Below, piece after piece: positions 25,869 through 33,774 of a DNA stretch of 37,532 bases (positions are counted from its first letter, which is position 1; every line of letters begins with the position of its first letter). This DNA comes from an uncultured Bacteroidales bacterium (GTDB taxonomy: Bacteria; Bacteroidota; Bacteroidia; Bacteroidales; UBA932): the NCBI GenBank assembly GCA_947303465.1, contig CAMYYI010000021.1, positions 1-37,532 of the forward strand, written 5' to 3'. Both the position numbers and the translations under genes were made by a program. Under the pieces are notes generated by a model. It made no database searches and was not told the DNA's origin. It saw only the letters and a program-made list of their open reading frames with translations.

Positions 25869-26100
25869 CGGTATTCGCAAATGACACTAATTGACTTCTG
25901 AAGGGCGAAAACGTCACTGACCCCCACTAATTTCCCGGGGGTGAATGACACTATTGGCCTTCAGATGCCGTTTCTGTCACTTGTTGGTACCGAAAAAGCA
26001 ATGTCACCCGCCAGTCGTCTCAGCGAGACCGGCAGCCACTTCCGGCGTCACTCAGCCGCAGCGAAGCGAGGATTGGACGTAGCCGGAAGTGGCTACCGGC
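25869..26100 (+). repeat. Right arm of the 232-bp inverted repeat pair
   Basis: Inverted copy of 21774-22004 at about 91% identity. It carries the 12-bp stem GCCACTTCCGGC (26035-26046) with GCCGGAAGTGGC (26082-26093), and the second hairpin of ACCCCC and GGGGGT arms near 25920-25943. The stretch 25831-26215 holds no gene: it is this repeat and the tandem duplication that follows. Confidence 0.9.
26079..26100 (+). repeat. REP-like hairpin with GTAG head, right copy 1
   Basis: GTAGCC pairs with GGCTAC, or GCCGG with CCGGC, giving alternative folds around a short loop. The GTAG foot is the tetranucleotide expected for RAYT recognition. Confidence 0.55.
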
Positions 26101-26155
26101 GAGCAGAAAGCCAGCCGGCGAGCGTCACTCAGCCGCAGCGAAGCGAGGATTGGAC

Positions 26156-26177
26156 GTAGCCGGAAGTGGCTACCGGC
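26156..26177 (+). repeat. REP-like hairpin with GTAG head, right copy 2
   Basis: Identical to the copy at 26079-26100, exactly 77 bases downstream, in the same orientation. Confidence 0.55.
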
Positions 26178-26215
26178 GAGCAGAAAGCCAGCCGGCGAGC
26201 GAGGGGGCAAACTAG

Positions 26216-26677
26216 CTATCCTCTCTCCAGCTCGCGACGGATATCTTTTTCCCGGATAGTGGCGCGTTTGTCAAACTCCTTCTTGCCGCGCGCCAGGGCA
26301 ATGTGCAGTTTTGCGAATCCGTTCTCTGCGATGTAGGCGCGTACGGCCACGATGGTGAGGCCCTTGGTCTTCGTGGCCTGCTCGAGGTGCCGGAGCTCGC
26401 GGCGGGTGAGCAGCAGTTTGCGGTCGCGTGCCGGCTCGTGGCTGCCCCATTTGGAAGCCCAGAAATAGGTGGAGATGTTCATCCCCTTGACGTACAGTTC
26501 GCCACCGGAAAAGTAGCACCAGGCATCTGCCAGAGAGGCTTTTCCCGCCCTCAGCGACTTGATCTCCGTGCCCACCAGCACTATGCCGGCATCGTACTGC
26601 TCGAGGAACTCATAGTCGTACGACGCCCGCTTGTTGCTGATCTGCACGCGGTGCTGCTTTTCCTTACGGGAACTCAT
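26216..26677 (-). CDS. smpB: SsrA-binding protein SmpB
   Basis: 153 residues, full length. SmpB binds tmRNA and carries it to stalled ribosomes for trans-translation. It shows the OB-barrel core signatures NKRASYDYEFLEQYDAGIVL, GTEIKSLRAGKASLADAW and KLLLTRREL, and a basic C-terminal tail KKEFDKRATIREKDIRRELE that inserts into the ribosome. The ATG overlaps the metK stop (ATGA on the minus strand), so translation is coupled to metK and it falls under the same SAM-responsive leader. This metK-smpB pairing is unusual in my experience. It ends next to the tandem repeat with no terminator seen. Confidence 0.96.
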   Translation of the reverse strand: MSSRKEKQHRVQISNKRASYDYEFLEQYDAGIVLVGTEIKSLRAGKASLADAWCYFSGGELYVKGMNISTYFWASKWGSHEPARDRKLLLTRRELRHLEQATKTKGLTIVAVRAYIAENGFAKLHIALARGKKEFDKRATIREKDIRRELERG

Positions 26678-27918
26678 AGGCCGAACGCACGTTTGATTTC
26701 ATCCACCATGTCCAGAAGTTCCCAACCGAAGAACTGCACCTCGCGCTCCTCGCCCTGCACCTTGACGACGGCACGATAGGGCTTGCGTCCAACGTGTCCG
26801 TAAGCGGCGGTAGGGGAGAAGATGGGGTTCTTGAGCCCGAAGCGGCGCACGATGGCGGCGGGCCGCAGGTCAAACAGTTCGAGGACGCGGGATGCGATAT
26901 ATGCGTCTCCGCCTTCTACATGGGAGCTTCCGTAAGTCTCTACGAATACGCTAACCGGCTCTGCCACGCCTATCGCATAGGCAATCTGGACCAGGCACTC
27001 GTCGCATACTCCTGCGGCCACCAGATTCTTGGCGATATGGCGGGCGGCATAGGCTCCGCTACGGTCCACTTTGGATGAGTCCTTGCCGGAGAACGCTCCG
27101 CCGCCGTGGGCGCCGCGGCCTCCGTAAGTGTCCACGATTATCTTGCGTCCGGTGAGTCCGGTGTCGCCGGCGGGCCCGCCGATCACGAACTTTCCGGTAG
27201 GGTTGACATGCAGTATCCAGTCGCCCTTGAAGAGGGAGGCGGTACGCTCAGGAAGAGATGCTGTCAGCCTGGGAATCAGGATTTCACGTACGTCGTGTTC
27301 AATGCGGTCGTGCATGGCCTCCTCGGTGTCGAACTCGTCGTGCTGGGTGCTGAGGACTATTGTGTGCACTCGCACCGGATGGTGGTGCGAAGAGAACTCT
27401 ACTGTGAACTGGGCTTTGGCGTCCGGCCTGAGGTAGGGCATGAGTTCCGGCTCGTTATGCCTTATGCCGGCAAGAATCTGAAGCATCCTGTGAGACAGCG
27501 AAAGGGCCAGCGGCATATATTCCTCAGTGTCGCGGCAGGCGTATCCGAACATCATTCCCTGGTCTCCGGCGCCCTGCTCGTCCTCCGTGCTGCGCACCAC
27601 TCCGCGGTTGATATCCGCACTCTGCTCATGTATGGTGCTGATGATGCCGCAGGAAGAGGCGTCAAACTGATACTCGGCCTTTGTGTAGCCTATACGGCGC
27701 AGGGTTTTGCGGACGGTGTCGTGAATGTCCACATATGCGTTGTCCGACCGGACTTCTCCGCCTACGACCACAAGGCCGGCGGTGCAGAAAGTCTCGCATG
27801 CCACCTTGGATTCCGGGTCCTGGGATAAGAATTCGTCCAGAATTGCGTCTGAGATTTGGTCCGCGACTTTGTCGGGGTGCCCTTCGGAGACTGACTCCGA
27901 TGTAAAGAGATAATTCAT
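26674..27918 (-). CDS. metK: S-adenosylmethionine synthetase MetK
   Basis: 414 residues, usual length ~390-430. It makes SAM from methionine and ATP in the cytoplasm. Signatures seen are ESVSEGHPDKVADQISDAIL at the N-terminus (methionine/ATP binding), GAGDQGMMFGYA (hexapeptide region) and GGGAFSGKDSSKVDRSGAYAAR (P-loop-like segment). I start at ATG 27916-27918 (MNYLFTSES), where the family begins; a longer frame from 27954 would read through the leader structure. The ATG directly follows the GCTAAA of a SAM-II-like aptamer, so expression is probably switched off by its own product. Confidence 0.97.
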   Translation of the reverse strand: MNYLFTSESVSEGHPDKVADQISDAILDEFLSQDPESKVACETFCTAGLVVVGGEVRSDNAYVDIHDTVRKTLRRIGYTKAEYQFDASSCGIISTIHEQSADINRGVVRSTEDEQGAGDQGMMFGYACRDTEEYMPLALSLSHRMLQILAGIRHNEPELMPYLRPDAKAQFTVEFSSHHHPVRVHTIVLSTQHDEFDTEEAMHDRIEHDVREILIPRLTASLPERTASLFKGDWILHVNPTGKFVIGGPAGDTGLTGRKIIVDTYGGRGAHGGGAFSGKDSSKVDRSGAYAARHIAKNLVAAGVCDECLVQIAYAIGVAEPVSVFVETYGSSHVEGGDAYIASRVLELFDLRPAAIVRRFGLKNPIFSPTAAYGHVGRKPYRAVVKVQGEEREVQFFGWELLDMVDEIKRAFGL

Positions 27919-27967
27919 TTTAGCATTTTTTAAGGCGAGGTTGCAATCAGGCAAATCTTTCCTCGCG
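27919..27967 (-). promoter_or_regulatory. SAM-II-like riboswitch in the metK leader
   Basis: On the minus strand, P1 is GCGAGG (27966-27961) with CCTCGC (27940-27935). The loop between them reads GATTT, five bases, then ATTGCA, and a 3' strand with AAAAAATGCTAAA follows. These are the conserved parts of SAM-II: GAUUU and AUUGCA in the loop, and GCUAAA in the 3' strand, where UUGC pairs with GCUAA to form the pseudoknot and the bulged U contacts SAM. In this copy GCUAAA is followed directly by the AUG of metK, so the pseudoknot would cover the start codon. The match is by eye; the family model search would decide it. It lies 13 bp after a consensus -7 box. Confidence 0.8.
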
Positions 27968-27979
27968 GGTTTTAGGGTG

Positions 27980-27987
27980 CAAAGATA
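27980..27987 (-). promoter_or_regulatory. -7 promoter element of metK-smpB
   Basis: Reads TATCTTTG on the minus strand, a full match to TAnnTTTG, giving a predicted leader of about 55-60 bases that is almost entirely the riboswitch. Confidence 0.65.
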
Positions 27988-28021
27988 CTCAAAAAATGTT
28001 AATAAAATGTTAATTTCTTGT

Positions 28022-28053
28022 TTTGTGCATGATAATTTCTATAAGTAAATTTG
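28022..28053 (+). promoter_or_regulatory. Promoter of the surface-protein operon (-33 and -7)
   Basis: TTTG at 28022-28025, 20 bases, then TAAATTTG at 28046-28053: a full Bacteroidota -33/-7 pair. It is divergent from the metK promoter, with about 35 bp between them. The leader to the ATG at 28095 is roughly 35 bases. Confidence 0.7.
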
Positions 28054-28094
28054 CATCACCGAAACAAAAAACTATTACAGTTATTCTAATATTT

Positions 28095-31000
28095 ATGAAA
28101 AAAGCATTCAAAGCACTGTTGCTGAGCGTCTCAGCAATGTTCTTTGTCGTGTCTGCGTACGCGCAGGTCACGACAGCTTCCATGAGTGGTAAGGTCTCGG
28201 ACGCCAACGGCCCCGTCGCGGGAGTTGCCGTTATCGCCGTCCACCAGCCCACCGGATCGCAGTATTATGCTGTGACCGATGCCAGCGGCCGTTACTATCT
28301 CAACAATGTTATGGCCGGCGGACCTTACAAGGTCACGATGTCCTGCCTCGGTTATACCGACGCCATTTTCAAGGATGTCAATCTGGCCCTTTCCGACAAC
28401 TTCGTCATCAATGCGGAACTAAGGGAGGAATCCTTGAACCTTGATGCTGTTGTCGTTTCTGCAGAGAGCGAAACTTCCAACATGCGTTCCGACCGTGCAG
28501 GCGCCCTGACATCGTTTGATTCCAAGCAGATGATGAAAGTCCCTACGGTCAACAGGAGCATGAACGACATTCTCAAGCAAACCCCCCAGGCATTCGTTTC
28601 CGGCACCAAGACCTTTATCGGAGGCGGTTCTTACCGTGATTCCTACGTGACTGTCGACGGTGCTGCGATGAACAACGCCTTCGGTATCGGTTCCAACCTC
28701 CCGGCAGGCGGCAGCCCCATCTCCCTGGACGCCCTTGACCAGATAGCTATCGCTATCACCCCTTACGACGTCCGTCAGTCCGGCTTTACCGGAGGCGGCA
28801 TCAATGCCACAACCAAGTCCGGTACCAACGAATTCTTCGCCACTGCTTACGGCTCCTATAACAATCAGGATATGAGGGGTTACAAGGTGGCCGACTATGA
28901 GAACGAGATTAACAAGACCGACAGTCAGTACATGCTGTACGGCGCTTCCGTTGGTGGCCCCATCATCAAGAACAAGCTCTTCTTCTTCGTCAATGTAGAG
29001 GCCGACCGCTCCGTCAAGCCCGGCCCTACAGGACTTTTGTCAGAGCGTACCGTTGATGCCAACGGCCAGCTCCAGGATGTTGAAGGCAAGGTGTTCACCA
29101 CCGGCGCGGACCGCATCGCTTTTCCTTCGTACGTGGTGATGGATGCACTGTCCGATTATCTCAAGACGAACTACAACTACGATCCCGGCAAATATCTGGG
29201 ATACAACACCGAGACCCCTTCCCTGAAGATTCTCGCCCGTATCGACTGGAACATCAACAAGGACCACAAGTTCAACATACGTTACAATATGGTGAATAGC
29301 AAGTATGTGAGCGCTCCTTCTACTTCCACCACCGGTTTCGCCAATTCGGCATTCTCCAGCACCAACAACTCCTCCTGGTATGCGCAGTATTTCCAGAATG
29401 CCCGCTACTATCAGGAGCAGAACTTCTCCTCAATCGCTGGAGAACTCAACTCCCGTTTCATGGAGGGCAAGCTTAACAACACCCTTCGTGTGGCTTATTC
29501 CCACCAGTATGAGCCCCGTTCCGTCGACGGCGGTTACTTCCCGTTCGTGGACCTTGTCGTAAAGGATGTTAACGGCGACGGCAAGTCTCACATTTACACC
29601 ACCTTCGGTACGGAGGCCTTCTCATACGGCAACCTTCGTGACGTGGGAACGCTTACCGCTACCGACGAAGTAACCTTCAATGTTGGCAAGCATTCCATCC
29701 TCGGCGGTCTCTCCTTCGAGTACGACAGCACCAAGAACGGTTTCCAGCGTATGGGCGCCGGTGCTTACGTGTTTGAGTTTGCCAACGAGCAGGCTATCTA
29801 CGATGCCATCCAGAACAAGACTTTGTTCAACAATCCTTCGCAGTTCGCCATTACCCACGGCAACAACGCCACTTTCTCCCAGGAGTATCCTCACTTCAAC
29901 TTCGGACAGCTGTCCTTCTATGTGCAGGACAACTTCAGCGTGAGCGACAACTTCAAACTCACTGCAGGTGTCCGTTTCGAGGTCCCGTTCTATCCTTCAC
30001 TGGACTTCAACCGCAACACCCGCGTAGAGGAAGCATCCTTCGCCCCTACCGTTACCAATCCTTCCGGCAAGTACAGCACTGTTGATACCCCGGCCACGAG
30101 GCTTTCCGTCTCTCCCCGTATCGGTTTCAACTGGGATGTCCTCGGCAACCGCAAGTTCGTCCTCCGTGGCGGTACCGGCGTGTTCGTGGGCCGTATCCCC
30201 TTCGTGTGGATTGTCGGTCAGTCCGGTGACGCAGGCGTGCTGCAGACCACCGTTACCAGAATGGGCGCCGACTGCCCTACGATCGGTACCGACCGCACCG
30301 CCATCCTCAATCAGATTTATCCGGACGGATTCAACCCCGTTTCTGCCGGTCAGAACCTGACATCCATCACCCTGATGGATCCCCAGCTCCAGAACCCTAC
30401 CACCTGGAAGAGTTCCCTTGCGGCTGACTTCATCCTCCCCGGCGATATCAAAGCTTCCGTGGAAGGCATCCTTAAGGAAGACCTCAACGTGGTTACCCTT
30501 ACCAACATCGGCCTCCAGGCCCCTACATCGCTCGTCAGCACTGGCGTCGACGGCGTTTCCGCACGTCCTTATTACAACAACGGACGCTATGACGGACAGA
30601 TTACCGACGCTTACCTCATCAACAACGTGAGCGGACTTGGCAAGGCTGGCCAATACTATTCAGTTACCGCCAAGTTGGAGAAGAACAACTGGCATGGACT
30701 CAGCGCCAGTGTTGCATATACCTATAGCCACGCCAAAGTTATCATCGACGGTATCGGCGACCAGCCCGGCTCCGCATGGAAGGGCCTCGTTTCCCAGCGT
30801 GGAACCAATAATCCCGAGCTTGGATATGCAAGCTACGTGATGCCTCACCGTGTGCTCGGCAACATCAGCTATTCAGTCGATTACGCCAAGTTCTTCGGCA
30901 CTACCGTCGCCCTCTCATACTATGGCGGCCCTACTTCCCGTGCCAATGCAGACTACGTGAACAACGTTTACGGAGACGGTGCATACAACTACAGCCTTAT

Positions 31001-31520
31001 CGACATCCCTACCAAGGAACAGCTCGCCGGCTGGACCTTCAAGGATTTCACTGACAAGGAAGGCAACGTGACCTATTCCGCCGTCGACCAGAAGAAGGAC
31101 TTCGATGCCTTCATCGAGCAGGATTCCTATCTGAGCAAGAACCGTGGCAAGGTTGCCGATCGCAACGGCCTCGTAGGTCCCTGGGTCAACAAGTTCGACC
31201 TCAAGGTCAACCAGAACTTCTACTTCTATACCGGCGCCAACAAGCATCGCAATACTGTACAGCTTGGAGTTGACATCCTCAATGTGGGCAACATGCTCAA
31301 CCGCAGCTGGGGCAACGTCTATTCCATCAACGCTTCCGACGGATATGGCAATATCATCCCTATCGATCTCACCAACGCCAAGGCGGTCTATACCGAAGGT
31401 GCTGCTCCTGTGTTCCAGTTCCAGAAGAACGGTTCCGAGATCCTCAAGAGTACATATGCCATCTCCAATTCCCTCTCTTCCACCTGGGAGATGATTTTCA
31501 GCCTCCGTTACATCTTCTAA
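28095..31520 (+). CDS. Oar-like TonB-dependent outer-membrane receptor
   Basis: 1141 residues from ATG 28095; the reading frame is open further upstream but the signal peptide MKKAFKALLLSVSAMFFVVSAYA starts here. Residues ~27-105 form a carboxypeptidase-regulatory-like beta domain (SMSGKVSDANGPVAGVAVIA, YYLNNVMAGGPYKV). The plug domain follows (about 115-225, with DILKQTPQAF and YDVRQSGFTGGGINATTKSGTNEF), then a large beta barrel ending in an aromatic C-terminal strand (MIFSLRYIF). This is the Oar type of TonB-linked receptor rather than the SusC type, and no SusD gene follows. It should import or export a substrate through the outer membrane using TonB energy. It is first in an apparent operon with the gene at 31533 (12 bp gap). 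Its high use of a few codons (GGC, TCC, AAC, GTC) suggests strong expression. Confidence 0.92.
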   Translation: MKKAFKALLLSVSAMFFVVSAYAQVTTASMSGKVSDANGPVAGVAVIAVHQPTGSQYYAVTDASGRYYLNNVMAGGPYKVTMSCLGYTDAIFKDVNLALSDNFVINAELREESLNLDAVVVSAESETSNMRSDRAGALTSFDSKQMMKVPTVNRSMNDILKQTPQAFVSGTKTFIGGGSYRDSYVTVDGAAMNNAFGIGSNLPAGGSPISLDALDQIAIAITPYDVRQSGFTGGGINATTKSGTNEFFATAYGSYNNQDMRGYKVADYENEINKTDSQYMLYGASVGGPIIKNKLFFFVNVEADRSVKPGPTGLLSERTVDANGQLQDVEGKVFTTGADRIAFPSYVVMDALSDYLKTNYNYDPGKYLGYNTETPSLKILARIDWNINKDHKFNIRYNMVNSKYVSAPSTSTTGFANSAFSSTNNSSWYAQYFQNARYYQEQNFSSIAGELNSRFMEGKLNNTLRVAYSHQYEPRSVDGGYFPFVDLVVKDVNGDGKSHIYTTFGTEAFSYGNLRDVGTLTATDEVTFNVGKHSILGGLSFEYDSTKNGFQRMGAGAYVFEFANEQAIYDAIQNKTLFNNPSQFAITHGNNATFSQEYPHFNFGQLSFYVQDNFSVSDNFKLTAGVRFEVPFYPSLDFNRNTRVEEASFAPTVTNPSGKYSTVDTPATRLSVSPRIGFNWDVLGNRKFVLRGGTGVFVGRIPFVWIVGQSGDAGVLQTTVTRMGADCPTIGTDRTAILNQIYPDGFNPVSAGQNLTSITLMDPQLQNPTTWKSSLAADFILPGDIKASVEGILKEDLNVVTLTNIGLQAPTSLVSTGVDGVSARPYYNNGRYDGQITDAYLINNVSGLGKAGQYYSVTAKLEKNNWHGLSASVAYTYSHAKVIIDGIGDQPGSAWKGLVSQRGTNNPELGYASYVMPHRVLGNISYSVDYAKFFGTTVALSYYGGPTSRANADYVNNVYGDGAYNYSLIDIPTKEQLAGWTFKDFTDKEGNVTYSAVDQKKDFDAFIEQDSYLSKNRGKVADRNGLVGPWVNKFDLKVNQNFYFYTGANKHRNTVQLGVDILNVGNMLNRSWGNVYSINASDGYGNIIPIDLTNAKAVYTEGAAPVFQFQKNGSEILKSTYAISNSLSSTWEMIFSLRYIF

Positions 31521-31532
31521 CAGACAAAGGAT

Positions 31533-33647
31533 ATGAAACTCAATAAACTTTTATTCGCTATTGCGGTGCCTTTCATGGCACTCTTCACTGCGTGCGAACC
31601 GGAGATTGAAACGGTTCCTCAGATTTCTACAGACAAGGGTGTCTATGAAATCGGAGCAGACGGCGGCGTCATCGAGGTGAAGCTGCTCGCCACCGAGGAC
31701 TGGACAGCCAAAGTCTCTCCTGCTTCTTCCCTGGATGAGGTTGACGGCATCACTGTAGAGCCCGCTTCCGGTTCCGCTTCCGCCGAGCTTCAGACCGTAA
31801 AGATCAATGTATCTAAGAATGCCGGTTACAACCGCGCGGCTCTGGTTTCATTCCTGGGCAGCCGCCTTGCCGGTGCCCTCACCGTAAAACAGGAAGGTGC
31901 TGAGGGCGAGAGGGTTCTCGAGTGCACTATCGCAGAGTTCCTTAAGAAGCCGGTTGATGCCAGTGTATATTACAAGCTGACCGGTGAAATCGTAAGCATT
32001 GCCAATGACCTTTACAGTAATTTCACTTTGAAGGATCTTGACGGCGACGCTGAGATTTATTTCTACGGCCTTGCATACAAGGAGGACATTTCCAACCAGA
32101 AGGTATCCCTGCTCAAGACTCTTGGAATCACCGAGGGAGACATCCTGACCGTTGCATCTACCCGTGGCGCTTATAACGGCACTCCTCAGGGACAGTATTC
32201 ATACTACATCTCCCACGAGAAGTCCCAGAAGCCGTCTATCAAGCTCGGACTCGAGAGCTATGACGCTTCTTCCGCGGGTGAGACCTTCGACCTTGAAGTC
32301 ACTTCCAACAAGGTGACCTGGACTCTCTCTTCCGACGTAGACTGGCTGAGCTTCGATCCTGCGTCCGGCAGCGCTTCCGCAACCGTCAAGGTTACAGTTG
32401 CAGCAGGCGAAGGCGGCGAGGGTACTATCACCCTTTCTGCCGATGGCCTCGAATCCCAGACCTGCAAGGTCGTCCGTGCCTCCGTTACCCCTATAAGCTG
32501 TGCAGAATTCAACGCTCTTGAAGACGGCAGCAAGGCTTACCAGATTTCCGGTATCGTTTCCGGTATCGTAATGGACAAGAACGACCCCAGCAAGCCCAAC
32601 AAGTACGGCAACTTCTATGTAACGGACGCTACCGGTACCGTGTATGTGTACGGTCTCCTTCCCGAGAAGGGAGGCGCAACCGGTTCCAACGTCATTACTT
32701 CCAAGGGAATTGCAGAGGGTGACTTCATCGTCGTGACCGGCCCTAAGGGCAGCTACAAAGGCAGTCCCCAGGGTGTGAACATGTGGTTCGAGTCCCTTGT
32801 CAAGCACATCTCCGTTGCTGAGTTCGTCGCCCTTGAGGACGGTGATACTCCTTACGTTCTCAGCGGAAAGGTCGCCAATATCGTAATGGACAAGAACGAT
32901 CCTACCATGCCGAATGCCTACGGCAACTTCGACATCGTTGACGAAAGCGGTTCCGTGTATGTCTATGGTCTTTATGAAGACTACACCAAGCCCAGCAAGG
33001 AGCGTGTCAAAGTCTTTATCGACAAGGGAATCAAGGAAGGTGACAATATCACTCTGTTCGGCCCCAAGACCACTTACAAGGAAACGATCGAAGTCAACGG
33101 CTCCACCTATGTGCTGCATGAGTCTGCCGGCAGCGATCAGCCTGCGGCAGGTATCAAGATCGACGGTGACATGTCCGACTGGGCGGCCGTTGAAGGTGCT
33201 ACCGGTACCGGTGGCGTGAATGCCTCTTTCAAAGTTGCGTCCGATGCTACCAATATCTATTTCTATGTCAAGAGGACGACGGAAAGGATAGCCGATATCT
33301 GGGGAGGTAATGCCTATCACTATTACTGCTTCGATCTGGACAACAATGCCTCCACCGGTGTAGAACTCTGGGGCAACGGTCCTTATGAACTGCTTCTGGT
33401 CATCTACCCGTATGCCGGTTCAGCTGACGCTCCTGCTTTCGGCATTGCTGCAGCAGGTACAGCAGCTCCCGATACTTACAAGGTTGACAACGCAGTTATT
33501 AAGGGAGTTGTTACTGACAGTGGCGTAGAAACAGAAATAGCCGTTCCACGCGCCGACATCATTTCTTTCCCTTCCACTCCTGTCAACGTATATCACTGGA
33601 GTAATAAGGGCGGCAGTGAGAAGCTGGAAGTCACCTGCACCCTGTAA
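31533..33647 (+). CDS. Surface lipoprotein with BACON domains and OB-fold-like repeats
   Basis: 704 residues with a type II signal (Cys21, LFTAC) followed by acidic residues (CEPEIE), as in surface-exported Bacteroidota lipoproteins. BACON-type domains lie at about 30-120 and 230-320 (TWTLSSDVDWLSFDPASGSA). Three OB-fold-like repeats lie at about 128-220, 320-410 and 418-530; the last two are near-duplicates sharing IVMDKNDP, YGNF and GSVYVYGL or GTVYVYGL. The last ~160 residues (IKIDGDMSDWAAVEG, FYVKRTTERI, CFDLDNNAST) look like a CBM9/DOMON-type domain. OB folds bind nucleic acids or oligosaccharides, and the downstream nucleases make nucleic acid the favoured ligand. The arrangement follows the Oar-like receptor by 12 bp. 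It is followed by a strong terminator. Confidence 0.8.
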   Translation: MKLNKLLFAIAVPFMALFTACEPEIETVPQISTDKGVYEIGADGGVIEVKLLATEDWTAKVSPASSLDEVDGITVEPASGSASAELQTVKINVSKNAGYNRAALVSFLGSRLAGALTVKQEGAEGERVLECTIAEFLKKPVDASVYYKLTGEIVSIANDLYSNFTLKDLDGDAEIYFYGLAYKEDISNQKVSLLKTLGITEGDILTVASTRGAYNGTPQGQYSYYISHEKSQKPSIKLGLESYDASSAGETFDLEVTSNKVTWTLSSDVDWLSFDPASGSASATVKVTVAAGEGGEGTITLSADGLESQTCKVVRASVTPISCAEFNALEDGSKAYQISGIVSGIVMDKNDPSKPNKYGNFYVTDATGTVYVYGLLPEKGGATGSNVITSKGIAEGDFIVVTGPKGSYKGSPQGVNMWFESLVKHISVAEFVALEDGDTPYVLSGKVANIVMDKNDPTMPNAYGNFDIVDESGSVYVYGLYEDYTKPSKERVKVFIDKGIKEGDNITLFGPKTTYKETIEVNGSTYVLHESAGSDQPAAGIKIDGDMSDWAAVEGATGTGGVNASFKVASDATNIYFYVKRTTERIADIWGGNAYHYYCFDLDNNASTGVELWGNGPYELLLVIYPYAGSADAPAFGIAAAGTAAPDTYKVDNAVIKGVVTDSGVETEIAVPRADIISFPSTPVNVYHWSNKGGSEKLEVTCTL

Positions 33648-33673
33648 TTTTTTACGGCGTTTTTATGAAAAAG

Positions 33674-33704
33674 CTCCCTTCCGTTCCGGAGGGAGTTTTT
33701 TTTT
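33674..33704 (+). terminator. Rho-independent terminator after the BACON/OB lipoprotein
   Basis: CTCCCTTCCG and CGGAGGGAG form a stem of nine pairs with one bulged T and a TTC loop, followed by nine T. An A run precedes the stem, so it may also work in the reverse direction. Confidence 0.85.
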
Positions 33705-33733
33705 GCACTTTGCACAAATAATATTTATATTTG
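33702..33733 (+). promoter_or_regulatory. Promoter of the lipoprotein-nuclease operon (-33 and -7)
   Basis: TTTG at 33702-33705, 20 bases, then TATATTTG at 33726-33733. The -33 sits inside the T run of the preceding terminator. The ATG at 33775 is 41 bases beyond the -7 element. Confidence 0.65.
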
Positions 33734-33774
33734 AAAATCCATAACTATCGAAATATCTTAAATAACGCTTTATT

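Larger units (their letters stand above)
26046..26200 (+). repeat. 77-bp tandem duplication carrying two REP-like hairpins
   Basis: The 77-base unit starting at GCGTCACTCAGCC is repeated once directly, with the two copies identical through the end of the second. Each unit contains GTAGCCGG, a short loop and CCGGC (26079-26100 and 26156-26177). The left arm has only one such unit. Confidence 0.9.

Noticed and set aside
25941..26159. 72-residue ORF in the right repeat, and a similar minus-strand ORF at 21703-21933, both beginning MNDTIGLQ
   Set aside because: They arise because the two repeat arms are copies of each other. The differences between them are not of a coding type and the reading frame runs through the hairpins.
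32199..33320. 373-residue minus-strand ORF antisense to the BACON/OB lipoprotein
   Set aside because: It lies fully inside a gene with clear signal peptide and domains; the long antisense frame follows from biased codon use in the real gene.
28095..33647. Oar-like receptor and next gene as a SusC/SusD pair
   Set aside because: The receptor is of the Oar type and the lipoprotein has BACON and OB-like domains, not the SusD helical fold.
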